Under the pieces are notes generated by a model. It was not told where the DNA came from. It did not search any database and worked only from the letters and a program-made list of their open reading frames with translations. From Toxoplasma gondii ME49 (lineage: Eukaryota; Apicomplexa; Conoidasida; Eucoccidiorida; Sarcocystidae), in contig NC_031475.1 in assembly GCF_000006565.2 (NCBI RefSeq), positions 682,001 through 746,000 on the forward strand: a DNA stretch of 64,000 nt, in the 5' to 3' direction. Made by a program: the position numbers and the translations under genes. Position 1 is the stretch's first letter; every line of letters begins with the position of its first letter. This document shows, in pieces, positions 10,432-23,008 of this stretch.

Positions 10432-13107
10432 ATGGGAGAAGCCAATGCTGCCCCCACCATTTCCCGTGCTTCAGATGAGCGAGCTGCGGAAGCCTGCTCA
10501 GTCAGCTTGAGTGCGTCGCCTCACAGCGAACAACATGAGCAGACCCTTCCCGTCCCCACTCACCCTGTGGTGCCCGCACCCAGCTGGCGGCGAGACTGCG
10601 CCATTTTCCGCTGGTTCAAGCGACCGAAAACGGAGCCGCGGGAGAAGCCGGAGCAGAGACACGAGGCTGCGCTGACGTGCGTCTGTACGTCGTCCGTCGA
10701 AGAGGAGTTCGAGAATAAAGATTTCCAGAAGAACTCGGCGAACCGCGGAGTCGCTGGATCGTCTAGACGTCCAACCTGGAAGCAGCCCGGGAACGAAGAG
10801 GGCGAAGAGAAGGCGTTGACGCTGTACGAGCGGGACCGGTCGTCGTTCTTCTCCGACTCCGTCTCTGCTCGCGCGGAGCCGCTGGTGGATGTGCTGTACT
10901 TTCCCGGAACCCGCATCGCGATTCCTAGGTCCATCATTCTCTTCATGTACATCCTGTCGGCGTTCCTGACCGGGAGCACGTACTTTGGATGGCCCGCGTT
11001 CTCCCATCTCCTCTTCAAATCTGGGGCGTTCAGCTGGGAGTGTCCTGTTGACGAAGATGGCGTTGTCATCAAGGCGCTTCCCAGTCCGACGGGAAACGGG
11101 TCGGCGAAGCCTTTCATCTGCGACCAGCAAGACGCAGCCGTGGCGCCGCTGTTCACCGTCGCGCAGGTTTCCGAGTGCTTCATGTGCATCTTCTCGGGTG
11201 TGCTGCTGGACAACCTGAGTCCGATGGTCGTCTCGCTCCTGGGCCAGCTGTTGAACAGCACAGGCTGGATTCTCCTCGCGTGCAGTTCAAAGAACTTCAG
11301 GGCCTACATCCCCGCGATGATCTGCATCGGATGCGGCACCGAGACGACGTATCTGCCCCTCCTGCGCGTCGCGAGCCTCTTTCCAGGGCGCCGCGCGACG
11401 GTCATCACGGTGATTGGAGCGGCGAATAGCGCTGCGTTCGCCATTCCTCTGATTCTCGTCAAAATTTGGGAGGCGGCAGGCCCGGCCTGGTCCTTCGGCG
11501 ACATCTGCGCCTTCTACCTCTGCATCGGTCCCCTGTTCTGTGCCGTGATCACAATCTGCTTCATCCCGTACAAGGGGTTCACCTGGGATGTCGACGAGCA
11601 AGAGGACGGCAAGGCGCAGAAGGACGAGATGAAGAGACCAGTGCATGCGCGAGGCAGCTTCGACAGCGGGGTGTTCAGCCACAGCCCAAGCGGAAGTATC
11701 CTCGAAAAGCTCAAAATCCAGCAGAAGGTCTCGGTCGGCGGCAGCGTACCCACGACTGGCGAAACGCCTGCGGTGGTGCTGAGTTCCCTCGCCTCGGACT
11801 CCCCGTCCCCCTCGAGCTCGTTCCTCGTCTCTGTGGCGTCTCCGTTCCAGGAAGGAAGCCCAGATCCTCACGGTCTGCCAGCCTTCTCCCGGCTGGTGAC
11901 TCAGGATTGCCGACGCTGCTCTGCCTTCGAGGTCGGAGACGCTCGCCAGGAAGACGCCGCTGTAGACTGCGTCCGCGAAATCCAGCACAAGGGGCGCGGA
12001 CAAGCCTCGACACCGGTTCCCGAGGCGTTGCCGGAAGATAAAGCGTCCTGTGAAGACGACGAGGTCCAGGGTCCGCCCTCGCCGCACCTGCAAGACGCCA
12101 CGAGGCTGGTCGACCGCGCTGGCAGGCGAGGACGACCAGACGAGACTCAAGCATGCGGGAAGCGCGTCAGCACGGAGCAAGAAGTCCAAACGCTGCGGTC
12201 ATTGTCGAATCTCTCGCGACAGTCTTCCCGGAGTCTCGGCCAGCGGCCAGACTCGGTGTGCAGCGAGGTGTACCGCGAGCGGTCGGCGAGCCTCGTGCAG
12301 CACATGTTGGCGACGCGGGGGGCGGAGGCCGGCCGCTGCTCTTTCGCGTCGTCCTTCAACATGCGTTCGCGACACCTGGCGACTTCGCGCCTGTCCTGTC
12401 CCTCTGCCGCACCGAAGCCGTCTTTTTTGGAGCAGTTGTTTTCCAAGTACTTCCTCTGCATCTGCGTGTACACCTGCACGACTGCCGTGGCAACGGCGTT
12501 TCTCCAGAGTGCCGCCTCACGAGTGTACCGGGAAGACGTCCTGGAGGTCGCCGAGATCGCCTTCTGCTTCACCTTCGTCCCGTGCGTGATCATGGGCTGG
12601 ATCATCGATAACGTGGGTTCCTTTCCGGCCTTCGTGCTTACGAACACGATGGCCATCGTCGCTCTCGTCTGCGCCACACTCTCGAACTCCGCCACCGTCC
12701 AGTACATCTCCGTCGCGGCGTTCTGCATCCACATAAGCGTCGATAACGAACAGATCTTCTGCTACGTCCAGTCCATGTTCCGCCCCGAACACTTTGGGAA
12801 ACTCAGTGGCCTCTTCATCGCGTCCGACGGCCTCTTCGCGCTCATCGCCATCCCCCTCTACGACGACATCACCGTTCGGCTGCTGGGAGGCAACGCGATG
12901 CCCGTCGCTCTCGGCCTCACCGTCGTCCTCGTCCTCGTGTACATTCCCATCGTGGCCCTCTGGGTGGTCAAAAGGAAACATTCGAATCCGTACGGAGTGC
13001 ATGAGCAGTGCGGCGCCATGGAGCAGCCATGTGCAGAGGCCGGAAAGAGGTGCGATCTGGCCGACAGCCGTCGGCTCTCCGAGGCGCTCTTTCAAGACAA
13101 GTCGTGA
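10432..13107 (+). CDS. Major facilitator family transporter, ApiAT/NPT-like
   Basis: Single-exon gene of 891 residues. The ATG at 10432 (MGEANAAPT) follows GCGATGG, a good eukaryotic start context; the in-frame codons just before it are not ATG. A cytosolic N-terminus of about 160 residues leads to twelve predicted membrane helices in two halves. The first half begins with SIILFMYILSAF and contains YFGWPAFSHLLF and SGVLLDNLSP. A hydrophilic loop of about 280 Ser/Pro/Arg-rich residues (about 384-664) follows. The second half starts at KYFLCICVYT and contains GWIIDNVGSFPAFV. The layout and the YFGWP-type first loop resemble the apicomplexan amino-acid transporter family related to SLC43, so the likely substrate is an amino acid at the plasma membrane. 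The substrate is inference. The loop may be a phosphorylation platform or linker. The next gene starts 4.4 kb downstream on the same strand. Confidence 0.88.
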   Translation: MGEANAAPTISRASDERAAEACSVSLSASPHSEQHEQTLPVPTHPVVPAPSWRRDCAIFRWFKRPKTEPREKPEQRHEAALTCVCTSSVEEEFENKDFQKNSANRGVAGSSRRPTWKQPGNEEGEEKALTLYERDRSSFFSDSVSARAEPLVDVLYFPGTRIAIPRSIILFMYILSAFLTGSTYFGWPAFSHLLFKSGAFSWECPVDEDGVVIKALPSPTGNGSAKPFICDQQDAAVAPLFTVAQVSECFMCIFSGVLLDNLSPMVVSLLGQLLNSTGWILLACSSKNFRAYIPAMICIGCGTETTYLPLLRVASLFPGRRATVITVIGAANSAAFAIPLILVKIWEAAGPAWSFGDICAFYLCIGPLFCAVITICFIPYKGFTWDVDEQEDGKAQKDEMKRPVHARGSFDSGVFSHSPSGSILEKLKIQQKVSVGGSVPTTGETPAVVLSSLASDSPSPSSSFLVSVASPFQEGSPDPHGLPAFSRLVTQDCRRCSAFEVGDARQEDAAVDCVREIQHKGRGQASTPVPEALPEDKASCEDDEVQGPPSPHLQDATRLVDRAGRRGRPDETQACGKRVSTEQEVQTLRSLSNLSRQSSRSLGQRPDSVCSEVYRERSASLVQHMLATRGAEAGRCSFASSFNMRSRHLATSRLSCPSAAPKPSFLEQLFSKYFLCICVYTCTTAVATAFLQSAASRVYREDVLEVAEIAFCFTFVPCVIMGWIIDNVGSFPAFVLTNTMAIVALVCATLSNSATVQYISVAAFCIHISVDNEQIFCYVQSMFRPEHFGKLSGLFIASDGLFALIAIPLYDDITVRLLGGNAMPVALGLTVVLVLVYIPIVALWVVKRKHSNPYGVHEQCGAMEQPCAEAGKRCDLADSRRLSEALFQDKS

Positions 13108-16100
13108 AGAACAGACAGCGACCAGAACAAAGGTCAAGAGGGGATGGAAGGCTGCGACAACTCACGAGGAACCTAAACAGCCGACAATGGAGAGACGCGC
13201 GCTTAGGCGCGCTGACGGAACATCTGAAATTGAAAAACCGTGATGAAACACCCAGGTCGAGAGGAACGAAGAACGCTCTAAGGGAGAAGTAAGTTGCGCT
13301 GCAAAGTGAATGTGAGGACACCCTGCAGTCGACACTGTGTCGACATTCCAGCTTCTCCTCTTCTCCCCGGAGAAGCTAGCGGATGGAGTAGGGGCACTTG
13401 CCGACATGTCAGAACAGTGCTCTATCCGGTCTGTCTTGTTTTCGACGCTGCATCTGCTTCTGTGGACGCGGCGTTTCGGGCAGACTGCGTTGTGTGTGTA
13501 AATCTGTCCCACGAGCGAATATGTACAGAAAAGAAAGCCGACGTCTGCCGAAAATGCCGATCAAAGCGTGTAGTTTTTGAGCATGTATGGATCCGAGGGG
13601 TTTGTACTTCCGCGTACGTGCATATGAGTCTGCACAGACAATTGAGAGAGGTATTTTAATTGTGTCGATGCAAAGTGTTTGTCGTCGGTGTGCGTATTTT
13701 GACAGCGCGTACATGCACGCGTTTGCATGCATCGCGGGTCTTCCCTGTGCATACTGTGTTGCCGATCTTCTTAGCGAGAGTGCGTGTGAAAAGAACATCT
13801 GGGAATGTTTTCGCAGCTTCTTTTCGTGAATATACAGGACGTTTCGTGGTGGAGGACGGAAGAGGTGCTGGGGGATAAAGGGAGAAGGGCAGAAGGCGTA
13901 AAGCGGCTGTGCCGCAGACGTTGGAGGCGGGGGAAAGAGTGACAGTGCGGGAAGGGGCTCCGAAGACATGAAGGTGGAGGAGACAAACCTCATTTGGTCG
14001 TAATTGGAGACCTGCTGTCCCCGTGCCTTTGAGGGAATCCTTAGACATAGGGACCAGGCCTCCATGTGCGAACCTTTCGACCTCTGAATATTTTTATCTG
14101 TATCTGTTCATGGACAGATCCGTGTAGAGAATCAACTAGAAAAGAGCCCATGCGCAAGGACTTTCATGAGACACATTAGCACAGAGTTACCGAGCTGCGG
14201 AAAGGACGGAGGGTACGGGAGGTACAGACGGACAGAAAAGCTGAATTTTGGTGGGCGTAGACGCATGCCGATGGGAGGCGAGGTGGAAGGTCGTGCCTGC
14301 CACGAGAAACCTGCGCGGCTCTGTGGGTGTCCGTGTAACTCTCTATGGCCCACGTCAGGAAACATGAAGAGAAGCGGAGTCTACTCTGTTCTGTGATGCA
14401 AGGAAGCAGTCAAGGTTCCATTACCGACCGAAAAAAGGAACTAGAAAACAGTGCTACTTTGTTTGTAGGTGTGGTCGCAAAAGTAGCGATACGCCTGCAG
14501 GAATGGGACACGAAAAAAATATGTGCTTCATGCTTGTTGTCCGGCTCGCATGCTCTTGGTTTTTGTCACGACCTCTTCTAATCGCGTTTTATTTTGTTGA
14601 TTATGCGTTTTATTTTCGCGCAAGTGGCTTCTCAGTTACGGCGTTTCAAAGTGCATTTTTTACCTTTTCTGGAAACGTGTGTTTTCTCCATGTTTTCCGC
14701 AAACCATACTGCCACCGCCGAATTGACTGGCGAGACGTTGCGGCTCCCGCGCATCGAAGAAAAACTCGATGTAGCGTGCTTACGCTCGCGTTTTAAAATC
14801 AAGTGCTTCCTTCAACTTAAACTCGGAGTATAGAGAATGACGGCGTCTGCGACTCACTGCAGACCTAAAATCAGAAGTCGGCTGCAGACTTCGTGCTTAC
14901 CGCGCGACTGCAACTTTAAACTAGAATGATAATTTCTCGTAAGGAAAGAAGTAAGACGCATCAGAGTCGGCAAAAGCGTTAACGTTGCATTTTCATCTGC
15001 CACGCAGAGTTTCGACCCCTGTCCTCCGTAAAGTAGACGGAAAGCGTCAAACAGAGCGTCTACGCCGCAGTTTTCTTTTATAAATGCTTTGAGAAACATC
15101 GAACCGAAGCTTGTTCTCCACAAAAAAATTCGGAGATATCCGGCACTTCGTTACACTCAGCAACCTCTAGAGTTATTACCTTGGAGATGAAGCAGTTCAT
15201 CCGACTGTAGCAAAGAAATTCTTCTGTTGCTTCGTAAATTTGTGCATCTCGCTACAGTATAACTACGTATTCGTTCTAGGAGAACCATTGTATCTGTTCT
15301 ACAACCTGGGGACGTGGAGAGTCACTATATTCATTAAGCTAATATGATGGACCAAATGAATGCAGGTACCATAGTTTCTCCCAAGATGCCCCCCAACCGT
15401 CGCGTTGTGAGGAAAAATAAGTGTCGCTGTAACAGGCGCCCTTCACTTGGGCGGGCGGTTGACCCCTGAATGAGTAGCGCAGTGGGTAGCTCCATTCGGG
15501 AAATGCTTGCCCACTTGCTCCCTGGCAAGGCAGTATACCTCGTGTTACCTGGTATTCTGTGATGATAGTGCGATGGAGTGGTTACGGTCGCTTAATAAGG
15601 TATTGGGTTAATCTGGAGAAGAGTTACGTAGAAGTCCTGGTAGGCAGTCGCAAGTTGTTTAACCTCTCATTACCATGTGTGTTGTTCAGCCTCGGACGAC
15701 TGTGAAGAGCGGTTCTAATCCCAACAACCGAGAGACGGAGAGCAAAATTATGTCAGAGGCTTACTGGCACAACTGGGTGAGTTCCTGCGGTGTTTTTAAC
15801 CCGGCACGCAGGGTGGAAGGCAACATCTCAGAGAACAGGAACTACGGCTTGTGTTATTCTTTGACTGGTCACCACCGTATACTATGCATTTGCCAGCTTT
15901 TTCTGGGGACTCTGTACTACGAGTTGAACTGCGAATTTAGATCTTGATGTCTTTGTTTAGGGGATCCGCGTTCTATTGTGCCTGTAAAGGGGGACGCAGA
16001 CATCCCCGTACTGCCACAACGGCCCACACCAGTTGCTGTTTCTCAGCAGCCTACCGCAACATAAAATAGACACGATCGCGGTTCGAGTATCGACGTATGT

Positions 16101-17481
16101 GCACAGACTGACATAATTAATCCTTGCACGGTATGTAAAAAGCAAAGGGCACCGGCGCTCGTTCTTCCCTTTCAGTGAATTTCCAGAGGGTACACCTTGA
16201 CAACGTACCCTCTGTTTCGAATTTCAGAATGTCAAAACTTTGGGGGCTCACCGGAGAATACGCTCTCCGCGGGGTGTACAGCTGCGCCTTCGGCCTACCA
16301 CTTTTCCTGGCCCTTTCTCACAAAAACACGGTCACACCAAGCACTGGGATGCCTCGTTGCTTGAGCGTCATTTTTGGTTCTTCAACCGTCCAACTCCACC
16401 TTTTGAGACGCCAACGGCATCTTGAGTCTCTGCCGAATTTTCGTGGGAGGTTGTCACGCTCACAAAAACTCGACTCAGTTCTTTGGGAACGATGGTTCAC
16501 GGGCAAATGCATTACGTGAGCTGGGTTAAAGACGGCTGTCGACAGTTTGCTCCCGACAACCTGCAGCCACATGGACTAGATTTAGAGGTTCTCCGCTCTT
16601 TCTTCATTTTACAGATGAATCCACATGCAGTTGCGGAGATTGCGCCCGGCGACAGAGCAGAATGGACGCGTGCAACCATATACAGGCAGTGTGTACGGTT
16701 TGAATACCGGAATGTTATTTCGCCGACTCGTAACTTGAAAATGGACTCAGTGAATGGGTGGCTGTTGGCGATAGGAGTTTGCTTTTCAGTTTTTGATGAG
16801 TATGTAGTACGACCTCCTCCTCTTGAGTCGTAGAGCGATCCGTCAGGTTTGTCTACAAAGCTGCATGCATCTTGGCTCCGGCTCCCGTATCCCCTGGGCG
16901 CGCTGCTCTCCCGGGTTCAGGGCTGAAAGGTGACGGAGGGGGTCGAGTTCGACTCAAGAAAACAGACATGAACTTGTCAGCTGTTGGCGTTTCCAGGATC
17001 GGAGTCGGGCCGAAAGGTTTGTTGCCCCTGAAAAATTCCCCCCCAACAGTACTCTTCCAGCACAGGAGCGGCGTGTGCCCGTTTTGCCACGACCGTGTGC
17101 TCGACGCTGTCGTTTCCGGACTGGCCGAGGGAGCAACAGTTTCGCGGCAGGGACGACCGGAAGAAGACTTCGTTCTCTGCATCGTTCCAGTCCCCCATTT
17201 TCCTTTTCTTCGCTGGATAGACCACACAAGTCAAAGAGACTTTAGGTGGAGCGTGTCACGTACCCTGCAGCGGGCGGCGGCGCCCTCTCCCGGCGGAAGC
17301 CCCGTCAGCACTGGCATATCCTCTGTCTCTAATTCGCGTTTTCCTCGCAGCATTTTGTCCCCGCGATCTGCCGCGCTTTCAACTCTCAAGCTTCCGTTTT
17401 CCTTTCTGCGTTTACCTTGGAGAAAGTTCGAAGTGAACGCGCCCACCCGTAAGTCGCCGCAGTGTTGGCGCTCGCAGCACG
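13108..17481. other. Intergenic: 3' flank of transporter, 5' region of kinase gene
   Basis: I see no supported gene. AT-richer stretches (14.4-16.8 kb) contain only isolated short frames, the best being ATG 16616 to stop 16833 (+, 72 codons). From about 16.9 kb the sequence turns pyrimidine-rich and GC-richer, as expected for the leader of the kinase gene at 17482. Confidence 0.4.
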
Positions 17482-20400
17482 ATGGCGGGCAGCAGGTGTG
17501 TCTCTTCCGGCCTTTTTTCTGGGCCCTCTGCTGCCGCTTCCCTGCTCGGTTTTCTCCTCCCTCTTGCTCTTCTCTGTCTCTCCTACTCTCCATGCGCGCT
17601 CTTCCGGCCGTACTCCGTTGCTGGGAGTGCAGGTGGGGCGGTCGAAGCCTCCAGCGTCAAAAGCCACGGCGAGACTTCGGCCGCTTCGAGCCTCGCGGGC
17701 CTCGGCGCAACCGATGAGGACGGCGACGCTGAGGAGGCTGTGGGCCTTGTAGATGAGGAACTCATGGGGGAAGAGAAGCTTATCCCGCTGGAGCAGCGAA
17801 TGGTGCTGGCGCGCCAACTTCTGGAGGGCAGCGAGGCGTACAATGAGTCCTTCTCCAGCGACGAAGACTGGTTCGACAGCGCTCGCGTTTCATCCCCACT
17901 TGGCTTCCCTGCGAAAACCACGCTCGAGCTCGGCTTCCCCACGAACCGCACTGCGCGTGAACCTGCAGACTTGCACGGCTCGGAAGGCTCAGACGAGTTC
18001 GAGGATCACGGACCTGCGTCCACCCTCGTACCCACGGTCAAGTCTCCCCACCGGCAGGGCGGTGTGAAAAGCGCCGTCGACTCCAGCGTTGACAGCATCC
18101 AGCACCATGGGCCATCGCCGAAGTCCTCGCCCACCACCCCTGCCGCCGCTTCACCTTCTCACGCCGCAGGAGGCGCGCGAACGCAAAATACGCGACAGGA
18201 AGCTGGATCCAGGGAAGGTCGGACCCAACGAAGGCTCGCAGGTCAAGAGGGTGCCGCGCGGAAAACAGGGCGGCCGGTGCTTACAGTGCACACTGGTGGA
18301 AACGCTCCCCCCGTCGTAACTGACGCTCGATTCAAGATGCCTTCTACCACCTTGAAGAGTCTAGTCACCCCCCAGGACCCTGGCGAGTGGACTGCCGAGA
18401 AGGTGAGCCTATTTTCAAAAGACGAGTCATTTTCAGAACAGCGTAAAATCTGTCAAGAGTATCACTCGTGCACATACCTCTATATACATGAATACATATG
18501 CATATGTCTATTTATATGCGAATCCTGGAGTAATTGGGCTGTTCCTATTGGTTGTAGGTTTCTTATCGGTACAACGTTTGAAATGGTTTCTCTGCTTCCA
18601 GTAATTTCGTTTTAATAAAGAGAAAACGAGTGCAAGTCCACATGGCGTCACACACGCAGGAAGTGACGCGGCTGAAGTCCCACGGGCACCGACCCCAGGA
18701 GAGTGCGGTGGAACTGAGTTTCCAGCCACAAGAAGGCGCCTGCAGTGGAGCGGAACGCGTAAATAGAGAGAGAAAAGCATATCGGATGATAGCGTAAACG
18801 AAAAAGGAGAAGCAGCGGCTCGGGCGTGAATCCTCGACTTGAACAGCTGCTCCGTCACGCTCTCTGATTTTCACATGTATCTCGAACGCGGTTGCGAGCA
18901 TCTCGCTTCTGCGCTGTCCCTGTTGGAGACTCGACATGTCTTCCGGACTCTCTAGCTCACTGTATGCTCAGCATCCAACCAGAAGAACGGATTGCTCCAA
19001 GAGACACTACGAAATGGAAATCGAACACAAAGACTTTCCAGATCTCGACGAGTGGCCAAATGTCTCCTGAGCCTCCCGTCCACCTCGTGTGCCAGCTCAC
19101 TGCTTCTCTGTGCCATCTCGTGATGTGTGTCATGTGCGCAGTGAGCTGAGTGAATGATACGAGACTCTTCCTATACTTCTGTAAACTACCTTTCTCTAGG
19201 GCAAATGTGCGACGAGTTGGACAGTTGGTTGAGATCGGATGCCGGTGATGCGAGTTCGCGCGTACAGACAGCAACTGCTTCGCACAGAAACGCCTGGCTG
19301 AACCATCTTTGTAAACCACCCGCGACTTCGTTCTGTCTTGCCTTTGTCCAGGAAGAGTTCGAGAGAAGCTATCCTCTCCATACGCCCATTCAAGTTCGCT
19401 CCACACGCACAAACGAGAAGTTCAGCGTCCAACTCGAAGACGTCCTCGGCGCAGGTGGCTACGGAGTCGTTTTCTCAGTAAGGCCCTTTTTGACTTCTGA
19501 AAGAAAACATCTTTCCCTCATCCCGAGAAACGGTGTCTCTCGGTCTAGAATTGCGCTTTTTCGTCGAGCGTGAGACCGGCAGAACTCGGCGGTTGGCATG
19601 ACTACGCTTGTCTCTCAGTTGTTCTTTTCACGCCGTTTTCACGGGGTGTCGTTTTTTCCGATTGCGCGTCTGATGTGACAGGAGAGAGAACGCGATTGGA
19701 GCGTTCTGCCTCATTCAGTGTTGCGCGTGAGCGGTGGAGAGAACATCAAAACGTACATCTGCTGTTCTTTTCATCATACACTGTGGACTGGGGGTGACTG
19801 ACGTCTCTGTGAAAGGGAGAGCGGTATCAACGTGTGAGAAGGCCGACGGCGATGCAATGGTAGGCGGCAAAACCTGCATGCGCTTGCTGAACAGGCACGA
19901 GACCTCAGGACAGGTCAAGGCATCGCTCTGAAGGTCTTCCGCATTCGCCCAGACCAGCGTCGGGAAGAGAGCAAAGAAGACGTGATTCTGAGACGTCGAG
20001 TGCAGTCGGAGTTGGCGATCTGGGAGTACGTCCCTCGAGGCATCGAACCTAAGCAATGGAGCGAAATGTCTCATTTGGTCATTCCCTTTGATGTCATCGA
20101 AGTTGTTACGCCTTGCGCGACGCCTCCGATGGATCAGACTCGATACGCGAGCGAGTGGGTCGTGATGGATCTCTTTGCAGGTGAGAAAAAAGGTTCGCTT
20201 CTCGCGTCGACGAAACTCCGTTAGCACCACTTCAGTTGGTATCTGAAGAGTGTGTGAGGGACCTCTCTGCAGGTCGAAAGACGATTCGTTCTTCCACGAA
20301 AGCGTTGCTGCGCGCCCAGAGTAGTTGGGGGAAGACAAAGTTGACCGCCTTGTAAAAGTACAGCAGGTACCGGCAGAGAGCAAACAGGAGCTGAGAGTGC

Positions 20401-23008
20401 CTGCATGTCAGACACGCTGTTCCCGATGATGGGTGAATCTCTTTTGCAGGCGATGTGGCGCGGATGCCGAAGATCATGGCGGCGGATCCAAGCGTCAAGC
20501 TGGAAGTAACGGAGCAAGTTTTTCTGTAAGGTTTGAATGAAGCGCATGTCAGGATTTTACATCGACATTGTGCAGATGGGCGCTTCTGACGCAGGGGTGC
20601 TAAAACACTTGTAGGGCAGGCGAGGAACAAACCTAATCGAAATCTAAGTTCATACCAGAGAGAGAGAGAAAACAGCTGAACGACGCTCTGTTCAGGCTTT
20701 CATGTTCAGGCTGTCTCTGCACAAAAACGCAAGCGTTTTCTTAGACAAATGCTTGCTTTTGAGCGAGATAGCGGATGCGTTTGCTGGGGGATAAAAGCTC
20801 ATGCAGTTGGGTGAGAGAGACGCATGCATTTGTTCGAGCGAAAAACATGCATTAGCTCGAGATAAACGCGTATGTCTTCGTCGATCTCTTGTGACACGTT
20901 TAGACATGCGTTTCGGCTTGGTCTGAGTGTGCTTTCTGTCCAGGGCAAACATGTATTTGCATGATATGGGTCTGGTGCACTCGGACATCAAGCTCCCCAA
21001 CTATTTCATCAGCATCGACGGACGAATTTTCCTCGGGGACCACTCCCTCGCAAGCGTAAGCCAATCCTGTGAACGACACTGAAGCTGGATTCTGTCCGGA
21101 ACTGCAAAACGGAGGGCTCTGGCTTCGATCAGGGACAAGCAAGCAGTGCGTTGATGTCTCCTTTGGCTCGCGAGAACCTGTGGAGCGGGGCCTTCTTTGT
21201 TTACCTTGGAGTGAAGAAGCGTAAAGTAATCTGTACGTAAATTGACGAGTCAAGAACGTACAACCTTTACAAAGATTAGTTATGCTCGTCTGCGCTACTA
21301 AGCTGATAGTCGGTTCTGCATGCACACAAATGCGTTACCATCGTAAGAGAACTTTTCCATGCATTAAAGTGCCAATGAGCCTTTTTAGTGCCAGGAGCGT
21401 CCGTTTCTGGAGGTATGTCTGCCGTTCCTTTGCGCTGCTTCGCCTTGGGAGAAAGTGAGGGAAGCCCTTTGAATCTCATCGTCTGCGGTGTGTATGTGTG
21501 TGTGTGTGTACCAGCCTACTGGGGAAAATGTCCCATGCATGTGGGGAACACTCCGTTACCTTCCTCCGGAGAACATGAAATGCATCAGCGACGGCCGAAA
21601 GCGCATCATGACCACGGAGAGAAAAGACGTCTGGGCTCTAGGAGTTGTGTTATACAAACTGTGGTGCAATCAACAGTACCCGTACGAGATGGGAGAGCTG
21701 TGGTCCAAAGACCTTTTTGGTAAGAAACAGAGAAAACAGAAATCGAAGAGTGGAAACAGCGACGGCGGACTCTAGGGACAAGCCGGCGCCGACAGCATCT
21801 GTGATGTGCAACAGAGGAAGTGAACGAACGACAGAGCGAGGCGCGACAGCTTCAGATCGCGAGAAGCGCCTTGAAGACAGTGGATTGAGTTAGTGAACCG
21901 TGCCGATTCCTAACGAGAAACGCCAGTTAGGAAAAGAACGCCCCATTCGCGGTTTCAACTTTGGGGGCACACAGTGTTTCTTACAGAGGGGTACAGTCAA
22001 GGGACCACGTATCGAACTGAGCAAGGGGGTCTCTAATAATTGTAGCAGCCCAGAAACTCACTTGCCTTCTTGATATAGCGAATTCGAGGGAGAGACGGAC
22101 TGGACGCCACGAACGGATACCGTTCCGGTGACTGCTGTTGTGGTTTCCGCTTTGTTTCAGTTCGAACGGCGCGCGCACACGTCGATGAGTTGGACCTAAC
22201 TCTCTGCGATGGTCACGTCACGATCTCTATCCTGGTAAGAAAAGAGTGCGAAACGCAGCGGGAGATCCCCAAGTTTCTGAAAGTCGAACACAATTGTTAC
22301 ATTTTGGAAAAAGAAAGCTGAGAAGCGCCATCCGGACCTGCATCTTCTAAAAGGGTTTGCTCTAACTGAGAGAAAGCAACCACATTTCCACGGCTCCAGA
22401 CGAGTGACCTGGGTGAGACCACACAGGGAGTCGTGTCAGTTTATGCTTTTAGCCTTCACTGGCTCCGATTCAAGAGAGATCCAGTACTGGGCTTCCGTTG
22501 TGCCAAGAGGTCTACGAAAAGACGGTTGTGGAGTATCGGTGGTGCACTGCGCGTCCGCATTACGGAGCTGAGCATGCATTTCAAGCGAAGAACTACTCGG
22601 TATTCGAAATTTCATGAGTATACACGAACTTAATGCATGAAAATACCAGAGTCTATGTGTTCACGTTGAGCGATCTTTGGTGGGCAATCTGCGAGTCTAG
22701 CCAGGGATTGTATCTCGATTTTGTGTCCCCTCCTCTGGGCACATCCGTTTTCTGGAGAGGCTGTTGCCTTGTTCGTTTCTCCACAGAGTCTCCTCCGCAC
22801 CATGCTGACCCCGAATGCCAGTCGCCGCCCAACGCTCCGAGAAATCTACAAATTCCACCCTGTCTTCAAGCAGCGGAAAAGCATGATTCTCCAAAAGAAG
22901 ACTTTGGTGTCCATCTTGAAGGAAGTCGATCACAAGAAAGGAGAAAACCCGGGGGCCGGCGGTGGCGCGCAAGCAGGCAGCGACATCGGCTCGACAGAAG
23001 AAGACTAG
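17482..23008 (+). CDS. Rhoptry-family (ROP) protein kinase, eight exons
   Basis: Exons 17482-18402, 19352-19477, 19895-20180, 20450-20525, 20944-21055, 21515-21719, 22161-22234 and 22787-23008 join in phase to 673 residues. A signal-peptide-like hydrophobic stretch lies at residues about 12-38 (LLGFLLPLALLCLSYSPCAL). An acidic, Ser-rich pro-region encoded by exon 1 follows, then a kinase domain from about residue 308 to the end. Visible kinase elements are the glycine loop GAGGYG (340-345), the ALKVF lysine (Lys362), HSDIKLPN (Asp484, Lys486, Asn489), Asp502 in GDHSLAS where DFG is normal, PPE of the activation segment, and VWALGVVLYKLW. ROP kinases are secreted from rhoptries into or onto the host-cell vacuole. 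Catalytic Lys and both Asp are present, so activity is plausible despite DHS. The glycine loop argues against the loop-less WNG subgroup. I cannot assign the paralogue number. Confidence 0.9.

Noticed and set aside
11287..12189. 300-codon minus-strand frame inside the transporter gene.
   Set aside because: Antisense shadow of GC-rich coding sequence; no membrane or domain features, and the plus-strand protein is clear.
15466..15535. tRNA-like string (GTAGCGCAGTGGGTAGCTCC).
   Set aside because: The D-arm-like piece is not followed by a matching anticodon stem or a GGTTCGAATCC-type T arm, and no acceptor stem pairs.
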